From NCBI GenBank assembly GCA_900541925.1, contig UQMB01000010.1:36629-100628 (forward strand): a stretch of DNA of 64,000 nt, given 5' to 3'. Under the pieces are notes generated by a model, which worked only from the letters and a program-made list of their open reading frames with translations, was not told the DNA's origin and did no database searches. The stretch is from an uncultured Bacteroidales bacterium (GTDB lineage: Bacteria > Bacteroidota > Bacteroidia > Bacteroidales > UBA932). The translations under genes and the position numbers were made by a program. This document shows, in pieces, positions 16,441 to 26,136 of this stretch (position 1 is its first letter; every line of letters begins with the position of its first letter).

Positions 16441-17872
16441 TCTGCTCTTCCGGAATCTGGGGGAGCTGGGCCGCCGCTGTGGTGAGCCTGGTCCTCATCC
16501 ACCTGTCTCCGCGGATTCTGAAGGCGAATATCATGCCCTTGACGCTCAGTTCCACCGCCATCGCGATCCAGTAGCCCCTCAGGCCGAGGTGCGGGATCAG
16601 GACGAGAGCCAGGCCGAGACGTATAATCCACATGCTGAGCAGGTTGATGGCTGAAGGCACGAGCGTGTCTCCGGCGCCGACGCAGCAGCCGTATGCCACG
16701 ATGCTTACCCCGTAGAGCAGTTCCGCCCAGGCCTCTATCCTCAGGCACGAGGCTCCGAGCGCGATCACTTCCGGATCCCGGCTCATCAGCCCCATGATCT
16801 GCGGGGCGAACGCCCACATGAGGATGGCCAGGAAGGTCATCATCGACGCTCCCGTAGCTATCGTCACCTTCGCGAAACTCCGTGCCATGTCTTTGCGCCT
16901 TGCGCCCAGGCTCTGTCCGATGAGGGTGGTGGCGGCGTCCTGCATGCCGTATCCGGGCAGGTAGCAGAAGCCTTCCGCGATGATGGCGAACGAGTTGGCC
17001 GCTATCGCAACGGTGCCGAGCGGGGCCACGATGACAGTGGCGGCGACATAGGCGCCGCGGGTCACCACATTCTGAAGCCAGAGAGGCCAGGATATGTCAA
17101 ATGCCCGCCCGTATATCTTTCCGGCCTCCTCCCTGCTGGTGCCGCAGTCCCGCCCCTTCTGCCTCAGTTCCTCGGAGCGGGTGAAGATGTAGGTCAGCAG
17201 GAACGCCCCGGCGCACAGTGTCGCGAGGCCTGTGCCTATCGCCGCGCCCATCACTCCGAGATCCAGCACGAAGATGAATATGTAGTTGAACAGCACGTCC
17301 AGCAGGCACATGGCCATGCTGGTGATGCTCGGTATTTTCATGTTGCCGCTGGCTATAAGGGAGGCCTGGCAGAATATGGCGATCTGGAATGTGGGAAGGA
17401 AGAGGGAATACACGCGGAAGTAGTCCGAGGCGTCGCTGCGGATTCCGCTTTCGCCGCCGAGCCATCCCGGAAGCGCGCCGCTGACGGCGAGGCCGATCAG
17501 GGCGAGGGCTATGCTGGCCATGCTGACGGTGGCGAGCCCGCGGTGGAATATCTTTCTCGCCCCGGCGAAGTCCCTCGCTCCGCAACGGTGGGCGATCTGC
17601 ACGCTGAAGCCGGAGTTGTTGGCGTAGCAGAATCCTCCAAGAATCCATGTGGAGGTGCTGACCAGTCCCACGGCTGCGGCCTGCGCGGAGCCGAGGCGGC
17701 CCACCATCGCCGCGTCTATGTAGCTCATCAGGCACATTGACAGCTGGGCGAGTATGGCCGGGAGGGCGAGCAGCAGAGTCAGTTTCAGCTGGTCCGCGCC
17801 TCCCATGGGGCTTCCTCCCCTGAGGCGGGCGAGCAGTATGTCTTTAGAAGATGATGCCATCGTGTCGCGCAA
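16433..17872 (-). CDS. MATE-family multidrug/toxin efflux transporter
   Basis: The 479-residue protein has about 12 membrane segments and two MatE halves. Typical family stretches are LALPAILAQLSMCLMSYIDAAMVGRLG near the N-terminus, GGFCYANNSGFSVQIAHRCGA, and in the second half EGFCYLPGYGMQDAATTLIGQSLGA. Members export cationic compounds with sodium or protons. The first ATG (17872) gives a charged 30-residue leader, and a second in-frame ATG lies at 17860. It is transcribed alone, convergent with the response regulator gene. Confidence 0.92.
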   Translation of the reverse strand: MRDTMASSSKDILLARLRGGSPMGGADQLKLTLLLALPAILAQLSMCLMSYIDAAMVGRLGSAQAAAVGLVSTSTWILGGFCYANNSGFSVQIAHRCGARDFAGARKIFHRGLATVSMASIALALIGLAVSGALPGWLGGESGIRSDASDYFRVYSLFLPTFQIAIFCQASLIASGNMKIPSITSMAMCLLDVLFNYIFIFVLDLGVMGAAIGTGLATLCAGAFLLTYIFTRSEELRQKGRDCGTSREEAGKIYGRAFDISWPLWLQNVVTRGAYVAATVIVAPLGTVAIAANSFAIIAEGFCYLPGYGMQDAATTLIGQSLGARRKDMARSFAKVTIATGASMMTFLAILMWAFAPQIMGLMSRDPEVIALGASCLRIEAWAELLYGVSIVAYGCCVGAGDTLVPSAINLLSMWIIRLGLALVLIPHLGLRGYWIAMAVELSVKGMIFAFRIRGDRWMRTRLTTAAAQLPQIPEEQII

Positions 17873-17880
17873 AATTCCTG

Positions 17881-17888
17881 CAAAGATA
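17881..17888 (-). promoter_or_regulatory. Candidate -7 box of the MATE gene
   Basis: The minus strand reads TATCTTTG, an exact match to TAnnTTTG, 8 nt upstream of the first possible ATG (20 nt from the ATG at 17860). No clear -33 box is present. If this is the promoter, the inner ATG is the more likely start. Confidence 0.45.
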
Positions 17889-17944
17889 GTATTTTTTGCG
17901 ACTCCCCCGGGTGCGGATTCTCCAACTGACGGAGGGTCAGCGCT

Positions 17945-17965
17945 TGTGGATAACTATGTTGATAA
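17945..17965. promoter_or_regulatory. Two tandem DnaA-box-like sites upstream of nrdD
   Basis: On the minus strand 17945-17953 is TTATCCACA, the exact DnaA-box consensus, and 17957-17965 is TTATCAACA, one mismatch away. They have the same orientation and are 12 nt apart, between the divergent MATE and nrdD genes and 27 nt upstream of the nrdD -33 box. In E. coli the nrdAB promoter is DnaA-regulated; a similar role here is inferred. Confidence 0.45.
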
Positions 17966-17991
17966 CTTTTCCCGGAACTTCGTCCGGCGGG

Positions 17992-18023
17992 TTGACAAAT
18001 TGGTCTGATTTTGACTAATTTTG
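17992..18023 (+). promoter_or_regulatory. Bacteroidetes-type promoter of nrdD-nrdG
   Basis: TTGA (17992-17995) is followed after 20 nt by TAATTTTG (18016-18023), fitting the -33/-7 consensus. The nrdD ATG lies 35 nt downstream. Confidence 0.6.
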
Positions 18024-18058
18024 TCTTCCCACAAGCTTAAAATTTAAAAACCGGAATT

Positions 18059-20266
18059 ATGGATGTACGTAAAACCAATGGCTCAATCGAAGAGTTCGAC
18101 AAGGCTAAACTTGCGAGAGGAATCCACCAGGCATACAAGTCAGCCAAAGAGTACTGCGATGATGCCATAGTGGTATCCATCATAAACAATCTCTATGTCT
18201 ACGAGGGCATCACGAGCGCAGAAATCCGCCGTCAGGTGGAGGAGTCGCTCATGTCCATCAACAAGAAAGTGGCCCTGGCCTACATCGAGAAGTTCGACGC
18301 GGACGTGGACCTGCGCCGCAAGCGTGACTTCATCAAGGACTACATCGCCGCCTCCAACGCGGCCACAGGTTCCAAGTTCGACTCCAACGCCAATGTCACC
18401 AGGAAGAACATCGTGACCCTCGGCAACGAACTCTACAAGGAGAACAACATCAAGCAGAATCGCTATATCATGTGCGACAAGATAAAGACCCTCTACGGGC
18501 GGGCCCTCGCGGACCAGTACCTCAAGGATCTCAACTCGCACATCCTCTACAAGCACGACGAGAGCGGCACCCCTGGCTTCCCTTACTGCGTGGCCATATC
18601 GATGTACCCGTTCCTGGTGAGCGGCCTGCGCGAGCTGGGCGGAGTGTCCATCGCCCCGACCGACCTCAAGTCGTTCTGCGGAGAGTTCATCAACCTCGTC
18701 TACTCCGTCTCCTCGCAGTTCATGGGCGCCGTGGCCACGCCTGAATTCCTGATGTATCTTGACTACTTCATCCGCAAGGATTACGGTGAGGACTACATCT
18801 CCCGCCTGGACGAAGTCGTGGAGTTCAACGTCAAGCAGCGCACCCTTGTCAAGGTGATCGACAACTACTTCCAGCAGGTCGTGCATTCGATGAACATGCC
18901 TGCCGGCAACAGGGGCTACCAGACCGTGTTCTGGAACATCAGCTACTTCGACCGCAACTATTTCCAGGGCGTGTTCGGGGATTTCCGCTTCCCTGACGGC
19001 AGCGCCCCGAAGTGGGAGACTCTCGACTGGCTGCAGAGGCACTTCATGAACTGGTTCAACGAGGAGCGCAGCCGCTACATCCTCACCTTCCCTGTGGAGA
19101 CCATGGCGCTGCTGACCGACGGCGGGGACGACTATCTCGACAAGGACTACGCCGACTTCACCGCGGAGATGTGGGCCAAGGGCCACAGCTTCTTCTGCTA
19201 TATCTCCAACAGTCCGGACTCCCTCTCCAGCTGCTGCCGCCTGCGCAACAGCCTCAAGGACCTCGAAGACAAGGAGGACAGCGCCCACAACCACACGACC
19301 CACCAGTACTCGATGGGCACGGCTTCCGTCGCCACCGGTTCCAAGTCCGTGATGACCATCAATCTCAACCGTCTCATCCAGGACTCCGTGCGCCGCTACT
19401 TCCTGGAGCGCAGGGGAGTGACACTCCCTGCCGGCAAGCCGCTTGACCCGCTGTCCAATTTCTACGACAAAGACGACCTCTATACCAACTACATAGACAA
19501 GGACCTCACGGAGATGACGGAGCGTGTGCACAAGTATCAGATAGCCTTCAACGAAATCATCAAGGACTTCCTGAAGGCCGACATGCTCGATGTCTACAAG
19601 GCCGGCTTCATCGACATGAAGAAGCAGTACCTCACTGTGGGCGTGAACGGTCTCACTGAGGCGGCCGAGTTCCTCGGACTCAAGATCTCCCCTAATCCGG
19701 AGTACGGCGACTTCGTCAACAGCGTGCTTGAGACGATCAACATCTCCAACCGCAGGGACCGCACCCCTGAGGCCATGTTCAACACCGAGTTCGTCCCGGC
19801 CGAGAACCTCGCCGCCAAGAACTACAAGTGGGACAGCAAGGACGGCTACTTCGTGTCCGGCAAGCACAATCTCTACAGCTCCTACTTCTACAACCCGGAG
19901 GATGTCGAGGTGTCCATGATCGACAAGTTCAAGCTGCACGGCGAGGACTTCGTCAAGTATCTTGACGGCGGCTCCGCCCTGCACATGAACCTCGCGGAGC
20001 ACCTCTCCAAGGAGCAGTACAGGCGTCTTCTGAACGTCGCTGCCCACTACGGCACCAACTACTTCACCTTCAATGTACGCAACACGGTCTGCAACGACTG
20101 CGGCTACATCAGCAAGGATACGCTGACCAAGTGCCCTAAGTGCGGCAGCACCAACATCGACTACCTCACCAGAGTCATCGGCTATCTCAAGAGGGTGTCC
20201 TCATTTGCCGAGCCACGTCAGGAGGAGGCTCACAAGAGGTTCTACAACCCTGCCAAAGATGATTAA
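18059..20266 (+). CDS. nrdD: Anaerobic ribonucleoside-triphosphate reductase
   Basis: This oxygen-sensitive glycyl-radical enzyme makes deoxyribonucleotides from ribonucleoside triphosphates in anaerobes. The 735-residue protein has an N-terminal ATP-cone (1-90, KTNGSIEEFDKAKLARGI), the large barrel with SLSSCCRLRN (substrate-site cysteine region), a C-terminal zinc site (Cys678, Cys681, Cys692, Cys695: CNDC...CPKC) and the glycyl-radical loop RVIGYL with Gly708. Length and order are normal for the family. The stop overlaps the start of the activase gene by 8 nt. Codon choice is strongly biased to C-ending codons, as expected for a highly expressed gene. Confidence 0.96.
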   Translation: MDVRKTNGSIEEFDKAKLARGIHQAYKSAKEYCDDAIVVSIINNLYVYEGITSAEIRRQVEESLMSINKKVALAYIEKFDADVDLRRKRDFIKDYIAASNAATGSKFDSNANVTRKNIVTLGNELYKENNIKQNRYIMCDKIKTLYGRALADQYLKDLNSHILYKHDESGTPGFPYCVAISMYPFLVSGLRELGGVSIAPTDLKSFCGEFINLVYSVSSQFMGAVATPEFLMYLDYFIRKDYGEDYISRLDEVVEFNVKQRTLVKVIDNYFQQVVHSMNMPAGNRGYQTVFWNISYFDRNYFQGVFGDFRFPDGSAPKWETLDWLQRHFMNWFNEERSRYILTFPVETMALLTDGGDDYLDKDYADFTAEMWAKGHSFFCYISNSPDSLSSCCRLRNSLKDLEDKEDSAHNHTTHQYSMGTASVATGSKSVMTINLNRLIQDSVRRYFLERRGVTLPAGKPLDPLSNFYDKDDLYTNYIDKDLTEMTERVHKYQIAFNEIIKDFLKADMLDVYKAGFIDMKKQYLTVGVNGLTEAAEFLGLKISPNPEYGDFVNSVLETINISNRRDRTPEAMFNTEFVPAENLAAKNYKWDSKDGYFVSGKHNLYSSYFYNPEDVEVSMIDKFKLHGEDFVKYLDGGSALHMNLAEHLSKEQYRRLLNVAAHYGTNYFTFNVRNTVCNDCGYISKDTLTKCPKCGSTNIDYLTRVIGYLKRVSSFAEPRQEEAHKRFYNPAKDD

Positions 20267-20714
20267 ATACCTGCCCGGACTTACCGACGTGGTCCTGGAA
20301 GAAATACCTGACAGAGTGACCCTGGCAGTCGAGATAACGAACTGCCAGGGTTCTTGTCCGGGATGCCACTCCCCGTTTCTTCGTCAGGATATAGGGGAGG
20401 AGCTCACCGAGGCGGCCCTCGACAAGATGATAGAGGACAATTTCGGCGTCAACTGCCTGCTCTTCCTGGGAGAGGGCAACGACACCGGAGCTCTCCTGCG
20501 CCTCGCCGCCCATCTGCGCCGGCGCTGGCCTGAGCTTGAGACCGCCCTGTATTCGGGCCGGCATGACGTGGAGGAGGAACTGAAATCCGCTTTCGATTAT
20601 GTCAAGGTAGGGCCGTACATCGAGGCTCTTGGCCCGCTCAACGAGAAGACCACCAACCAGAGGTTGTACCGCCGTGGTGAGGACATCACCCCGCGCTTCT
20701 GGAGAAAGAAATAA
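20259..20714 (+). CDS. nrdG: Anaerobic ribonucleotide reductase activating protein (radical SAM)
   Basis: NrdG reduces S-adenosylmethionine with a 4Fe-4S cluster to place the glycyl radical on NrdD. The 151-residue protein, started at the ATG at 20259, carries the radical-SAM cluster motif CQGSCPGCH (Cys29, Cys33, Cys36, a CX3CX2C pattern). The frame could extend to 20205, but that would overlap nrdD by about 60 nt without adding homology. Overlap with nrdD indicates translational coupling. Confidence 0.92.
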   Translation: MIKYLPGLTDVVLEEIPDRVTLAVEITNCQGSCPGCHSPFLRQDIGEELTEAALDKMIEDNFGVNCLLFLGEGNDTGALLRLAAHLRRRWPELETALYSGRHDVEEELKSAFDYVKVGPYIEALGPLNEKTTNQRLYRRGEDITPRFWRKK

Positions 20715-20723
20715 TTACCGCAT

Positions 20724-22811
20724 ATGACCAAGTTATCAGCCCTGGCCGCTCTTGCCGTCCTTGCCGTGTCCTGCGGCGGCGTCAAGATCGACCGTTTCGC
20801 CCTTGTGGAGCGCAACAATCCGCACATCACTTCCATAGACACCCTGGCATCCCTGTCGGTGGGCAACGGCCGTTTCGCCTTCACCGCTGATGTGACAGGT
20901 CTTCAGACTTTCCAGACCCTCTACTCCAAGGGTGTGCCGCTCGGCACGCAGTCACAGTGGGGCTGGCATTCTTTTGACAATCCGCAGGGGCTCCGCTTCG
21001 AGGAGACCCTCAGGTCCTACGATTTCGGGCGCGGGCACGAGGAGCTCTATGCCTGCCAGCTCAAGGAAGGCCGCGGAAAGGCCGCATCAGACTGGTACAG
21101 GGTCAACCCTCACCGCCTGCATCTCGGGGTCATAGGTTTCCAGGGACTTGAGCCGTCTGAACTCAGCAAGATAGACCAGACTCTCGATATGTGGGACGGG
21201 GTCATCCGTTCGTCCTTCTGCGTCAGGGGAGAAGATGTGGACGTGCTGACCTCCTGCGATCCGTCCTACGACAAGGTGGCCGTGTCCATCAGCAGCCGGA
21301 CGCGCATCCCCGTGTCTTTCCGCTTCCCGTATCCGACCGGGGGCCATTCGGATGATGCCTGCGACTGGAGCCGGGATGAGCTGCACGACACCGCCGTCGA
21401 CCAGGAGGAAGACGGGATGGTGATACTCCGCCATACCATAGGTGCCACGGTATATTATATAAAGATATGTTACGACAACGCCGTCTTCTCGAGGGCGGGC
21501 CGCAATTCGCTGCTGCTCACGCCGGACGCGGACGACTGGAGCTTCACGGCGGAGTTCAGCCAGCCTCGCCCCTCGGCAGAGCGTTCCGGCGGGGCCGCAT
21601 TCTCCCGCGAGGCTTCATCCAGATACTGGAACTCCTATTGGGAGGACGGTGCGGTGGTGGATTTCAGCGCCTGCACCGACCGCCGTGCGGCCGAGCTTGA
21701 GCGCCGCGTGGTGCTGAGCCAGTATCTTCTCGCCATCCAGTGTTGCGGCGACGTCCCTCCGCAGGAGACGGGCCTTACATATAATTCATGGTTCGGCAAG
21801 CACCACATGGAGATGATATGGTGGCATCAGGCGCATTTTCCTCTGTGGGGACACGGTGACCTGCTCGGCAGGACCCTTCCGTGGTACGGGAAAGTGGAGC
21901 CGGTGGCGCGCGGCATCGCTGAGCGCCAGGGCTTCAAGGGCGTCCGCTGGATGAAGATGACCGACCCGTCCGGTCTGGAGGCTCCGTCCAACACCGGCTC
22001 CTTCCTCATATGGCAGCAGCCTCACCTGATTTACCTTGCGGAACTCCTCTATCGCGCCGAGCCTTCCCGCGAGATTCTCGACAAATACGGCTCTCTCGTC
22101 GACGAGACGGCTGAATTCATGGCGGACTTCGCGAGCTATGACGCTGAGAATGACCGTTATGTGCTCAGAGGCTGTATCGCCGCACAGGAGACTCTCCGGG
22201 CAGACAAGACCGTCAACCCTCCTTTTGAACTGTCATATTGGCACTTCGGCTTGAGCACGGCCCAGCTCTGGAGAGAGCGCCGCGGGCTGGAGAGGAACAG
22301 TGAGTGGGACACGATAATCTCGAAACTCTCCGCCCTCGCCTCCAGGGACGGCCTTTACCTTGCCGCGGAGAGCGAGCCTGACACATATTCGGATATACGT
22401 ATGTACTCTGACCACATGGCGGTGCTCGCCGCAGTCGGTGTGCTGCCCCAGACTTCCCAGGCGGATACCGGGATCATGAAGAACACTCTCGACTGGGTGT
22501 GTGACAACTGGAACTGGGACAAGACCTGGGGATGGGACTATCCGACCACCTGCATGAACGCCGTCCGGATGGGAGAGCCCGAGAAGGCGGTCGACGCCCT
22601 GCTGATGGACAACAGGACCAATACATATCTCCCGAACGGGCACAATTATCAGGATGCTCGCCTGCGCTGCTATCTCCCGGGCAACGGAGGACTTCTCACA
22701 GCCGTGGCCCTGATGTGCGCCGGATGGGACGGGTGCACTGAGACGAACCCTGGATTCCCTAAAGACGGCAAGTGGAATGTTCGCTGGGAGGGGCTGGGGA
22801 GGCTTCCTTAG
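20724..22811 (+). CDS. Lipoprotein with six-hairpin (GH65-like) glycosidase architecture
   Basis: The 695-residue protein starts with a lipoprotein signal peptide (ALAVLAVSCGG). The N-terminal part (about 25-290) looks like a beta-sandwich, with SIDTLASLSVGNGRFAFTAD typical of GH65-related enzymes. The C-terminal half (about 330-690) is rich in Trp/His motifs of an (alpha/alpha)6 barrel: WFGKHHMEMIWWHQAHFPLW, KMTDPSGLEAPSNTGSF, WDYPTTCMNAVRMG. The substrate is unknown. It follows nrdG by 9 nt, probably by chance, and precedes a SusC/SusD locus on the same strand, so a role in a glycan-use system is plausible. The family call is from motif resemblance and is not certain. Confidence 0.65.
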   Translation: MTKLSALAALAVLAVSCGGVKIDRFALVERNNPHITSIDTLASLSVGNGRFAFTADVTGLQTFQTLYSKGVPLGTQSQWGWHSFDNPQGLRFEETLRSYDFGRGHEELYACQLKEGRGKAASDWYRVNPHRLHLGVIGFQGLEPSELSKIDQTLDMWDGVIRSSFCVRGEDVDVLTSCDPSYDKVAVSISSRTRIPVSFRFPYPTGGHSDDACDWSRDELHDTAVDQEEDGMVILRHTIGATVYYIKICYDNAVFSRAGRNSLLLTPDADDWSFTAEFSQPRPSAERSGGAAFSREASSRYWNSYWEDGAVVDFSACTDRRAAELERRVVLSQYLLAIQCCGDVPPQETGLTYNSWFGKHHMEMIWWHQAHFPLWGHGDLLGRTLPWYGKVEPVARGIAERQGFKGVRWMKMTDPSGLEAPSNTGSFLIWQQPHLIYLAELLYRAEPSREILDKYGSLVDETAEFMADFASYDAENDRYVLRGCIAAQETLRADKTVNPPFELSYWHFGLSTAQLWRERRGLERNSEWDTIISKLSALASRDGLYLAAESEPDTYSDIRMYSDHMAVLAAVGVLPQTSQADTGIMKNTLDWVCDNWNWDKTWGWDYPTTCMNAVRMGEPEKAVDALLMDNRTNTYLPNGHNYQDARLRCYLPGNGGLLTAVALMCAGWDGCTETNPGFPKDGKWNVRWEGLGRLP

Positions 22812-22920
22812 TTTTTCGTTAATTTTTCCGCAGCTGTTTGCTATTTTCCGAAATTCTTCGTTTATTTGGTATGAAATGTATTAACCGCTAAAGTAGGAAC
22901 TCAAAACAGTGTATTGCTAT

Positions 22921-24357
22921 ATGAGAAGATTTCATTTTGTCGTGAAAGGAGGACTGGGTCTTTCTTTCGCTGCCGCGCTTCTGGCGACGGCCTCCTGTGA
23001 GAAACCCCTCAAGGATCTTTCTCTCGATTTCGTCATGACCGAAACTGCCGTCATCAGGCAGGGCGAGACTCTCCAGCTCCCGTTCTCCGTAGGAGAGGCC
23101 GGGTCCGCGGCCCTCGAAGTGAAGGCCGTATCTGACAATTCGGATTATGTCGCCGCTGTGGAGATGTCCGAGACCGACGCCGCGTCCGGTGTGCTCAAGC
23201 TCACCGCTCCAAAATACATCCTCGCCCCTGCTACCGTCAATGTCGAGGTCAGCGCCGCGGATGAGGCCAATTCCCGTACCGTCAAGAAGAGTGTGGCCGT
23301 GTCAGCGGAGATGGCAGCCGGTTTCCAGGAGCTGTCCGCCGCGGCCAATACATATATTGTGAAGCCTGGCGCATTCGTCAAGTTCCCGGCAGCCAACCTT
23401 TCCGGCAAGGTGGAATTCGCTTCCGCATCCCTGCTCTGGCAGGACAAGAAGGGCATGGTGGCCGATGTCATCGCTGATCCGGCCTCCGGTTCCATCTATG
23501 TGGCTCTCAGCCCTGAGCTCAGCGGCAACGCAGTAGTCGCAGCATCAGCCGCAGACAAGAAGGTGGTATGGAGCTGGACTCTCTGGGTGGCCGACTACGA
23601 TCCGGCCGCCAAGACTATGGACTACACCGACAAGACCTCAGGCGTGAGCTTCAGCTTCATGGACCGTTATCTCGGCGCCGTTTCTGCCGAGCCTGGTACT
23701 GACGCTGTCAGCGGCAACTTCTACCAGTGGGGCCGCAAGGACGCCTTCCCTGGATCAACTCTGGCGGCTTCCCTCAAGGAAGTGTATGATATTGAGGGCA
23801 ATGCCGTGTCTTATACTGTGGAGGCCTGCGCCGCCGAGAACAACATCCCTAACGGTGTCGCCAATCCTTTCGTGTGGTATTCCGGCGTGAGAGGCGGCAA
23901 CTGGGGCTGGCTTTCCAACACCAGGACCTTCCCTCAGACTGATGAGGTTGTGGATCTGTGGGGCGGCAAGTCAGGCAAGAAGTCCGTATATGACCCGTGC
24001 CCTGACGGGTGGCAGGTACCTGCCATCGAGGCGTTCTCATTCTATGCCGATGCTGATGTCGAGAAGACGAAGTGCTTCGCTGTCGAGGGCTCAACTGCCA
24101 ACAAGGATCTCCTCGGCCGCTATGTGAAGGTGGGTTCAGACAAGTTCTTCTTCCCTGCACAGGGTGAGATTCCTCACGGAGGCAATTATACCAGTGGCGC
24201 AGGATCCAACTGGCCTTGCGCGAAAGCATGGTCCGCCACCGCTGATCCGGCCAACTGCAGGGCGTACGCCACTGCCGTCAGCCCTTCTTCGACTGGAGCC
24301 AAGGGTGGGCTCGGCTTCGGATACGGCACGCCTGTCCGCTGCGTGAAAGTGAAGTAG
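22921..24357 (+). CDS. FISUMP-domain-like surface lipoprotein (paralogue 1)
   Basis: The protein of about 478 residues has a lipoprotein signal peptide (LLATASCEKP). Two Ig-like segments follow (about 25-115 and 120-220), then a C-terminal domain with the pattern of the Fibrobacter-type major paralogous domain: FMDRYLGAV, YQWGRKDAFPGS, YDPCPDGWQVP, and a closing GFGYGTPVRCVKVK. An earlier ATG at 22909 adds four residues, and I prefer 22921. It is likely tethered at the outer membrane and faces the glycan. A close paralogue follows 31 nt downstream, then SusC and SusD, so it is probably a surface-binding protein of that system. Confidence 0.75.
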   Translation: MRRFHFVVKGGLGLSFAAALLATASCEKPLKDLSLDFVMTETAVIRQGETLQLPFSVGEAGSAALEVKAVSDNSDYVAAVEMSETDAASGVLKLTAPKYILAPATVNVEVSAADEANSRTVKKSVAVSAEMAAGFQELSAAANTYIVKPGAFVKFPAANLSGKVEFASASLLWQDKKGMVADVIADPASGSIYVALSPELSGNAVVAASAADKKVVWSWTLWVADYDPAAKTMDYTDKTSGVSFSFMDRYLGAVSAEPGTDAVSGNFYQWGRKDAFPGSTLAASLKEVYDIEGNAVSYTVEACAAENNIPNGVANPFVWYSGVRGGNWGWLSNTRTFPQTDEVVDLWGGKSGKKSVYDPCPDGWQVPAIEAFSFYADADVEKTKCFAVEGSTANKDLLGRYVKVGSDKFFFPAQGEIPHGGNYTSGAGSNWPCAKAWSATADPANCRAYATAVSPSSTGAKGGLGFGYGTPVRCVKVK

Positions 24358-24388
24358 TAGTATTAATCGCTAATAAAACATTTTTCAG

Positions 24389-26136
24389 ATGACGAAGACT
24401 TTGTCAAAGGCTATTGCCGCCTTTTCTCTCGGCGCGCTCGTGCTTCTGGCCGGAGCTTGCCAGAAAGAAGCCGAAAAACCTCAGCTCGGCTCGTTGAAAG
24501 CCGCTTTCGGTTCCGATGAATACAGCGTGGAGCCTGGAGGCACCATCTCTCTTGCCTTCGTGGTCTCAGGCCACGAGAACGCCGATGTGGCTGTGAGCGC
24601 CGAGGCTTCCTCCGACCGCGCCAGCGTCGAGGTCAAGAACCCTCTCATGTATCAGGGGGAGGTGCTGTTCACTGCTCCGGCCGTGTCTGCCGGCGAGACC
24701 GTGACTGTGACCCTCACCGCTGTCGATGAGGCCAACTCCAGGAAAGTTGAGGTTACCACCGCGGTAAAGGTCGGCGCCTCCGAGGCCCTTGAGATAGCTT
24801 TCTCTTCTGAATACAAGTCTGCCGTCCTGGCGGTTCATTCGCGATTCCTTTCGCCATCAAGGGTGTAGGCCTCGCCAAGATATCCTCTCCGCAGCTTGCG
24901 GTCACTCCTTCTTCATGGGGCGGCAAATGTGAACTCGCCTCGGACGGACTCTCCGGCAAGATTGTCCTCACCGCTCCTTCCGCCCTCACCGAATCCGTGA
25001 AGGTTGAACTCAGCGTCAAGGACGACTACAGCCGCGAGGCCAAAGCCACCCTCGACATAGCCATCGCTGCGGTGACCGAGACGGCAGGTGCCTCCAACAG
25101 TTATATTGTCAAGCCTGGTTCCACGCTGACCATCAAGGCCGTGGAAGGCAATTCCGCAGACAAGGTGGACTTCGACAACGCCAAGCTTCTCTGGCAGACA
25201 GAGCGCGGGATGGTCAAATCCGTCTCTGCTGCTCCGGGAGAGGGCGCCCTTGTTGTGTCTCTCAATCCTGGGCTGAGCGGCAATGCCGTGGTGGCCGCCC
25301 TCAAGGACGGTGTCATCGTGTGGAGCTGGCATCTCTGGGTATGCGACTACGATCCGGATGCGGATCCGTTTGTTTGGAAGAGCGCGGCCGGCAATACTTT
25401 TACATTCATGGACCGCAACCTCGGCGCCATGAGCAGCGAGAAATATTCGGACAAGGCTCTCGGCTACATGTATCAGTACGGCCGCAAGGATCCGTTCGTC
25501 TGCGCTGACGGCGTGCATTCATCCGCCCTCATCAAGATGTATGATATGGATGGCAATCAGGTGTATGATGACGCGAAGGAGCGTCCGGTCTACGATGACA
25601 GGACCAGTACCAACCTCCAGCTTGCCATCAACAATCCGATGACATTCTACAGCGCCCCTCAAAGCGCATGGCCTGTTGTCGACTGGCTTACGGACAAGGC
25701 TGACCTTCAGGGCAATGACCTCTGGGGCGGCAAGTCCCACATCAAGACCAAGTATGATCCGTGCCCTGAGGGATGGATGGTACCTGAGACCGGCGAGGCA
25801 TGGGGCTTCCGTAAGGAATACAGCAAGGCGGGCGGTCTTACCACCGACGGCAAGTATGATCCGTCTTACCCTTGGTATATCGAGTATGATGACGCGTATT
25901 GCATCGGCTTCCGTTACAAGCAGGCTGACGGCAAGGAGTACTGGTTCCCGTTCAACGGAGACCGTAATCCGAACACCGGAGTGTTTGAACGTGTAGACAG
26001 CGGCGCAAGTATATGGACTTCTACCGCTTCCAATACTACCATGACTATGCAGGTGTTCGCTTGGGGCAACCCCGCTGCCGAGAGTTATCTTAACCGTTCT
26101 TATGGCGCGGCTATCCGTTGCATAAAAGTCAAATAA
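24389..26136 (+). pseudogene. FISUMP-domain-like surface lipoprotein (paralogue 2), interrupted by a frameshift near 24826
   Basis: The frame from 24389 codes for a lipoprotein signal (LLAGACQKE) and an Ig-like repeat, then stops at 24868. The matching continuation runs in another frame from about 24829 to 26136. Adding one C at the CC at 24826-24827 joins the parts and restores AVPGGSFAIPFAIKG, which matches the upstream repeat's VEPGGTISLAFVVSG. The joined protein (about 582 residues) ends like its neighbour: FMDRNLGAM, YQYGRKDPFVC, YDPCPEGWMVPE, AIRCIKVK. It has one more N-terminal Ig-like repeat than paralogue 1. A true mutation, phase-like variation or a sequencing error could each explain the break. 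The 3' part ends in a TAATG overlap with susC. Confidence 0.8.

Noticed and set aside
18140..20047. A 635-codon open frame antisense to nrdD.
   Set aside because: Composition is low-complexity (Val, Glu, Leu, Ala, Gly) typical of a shadow of a C-biased gene; nrdD is certain on the plus strand.
24820..24870. Programmed ribosomal frameshift in the second FISUMP-like gene.
   Set aside because: No slippery heptamer or downstream stem is visible, and the break restores with a single C in a C run, so an indel is simpler.
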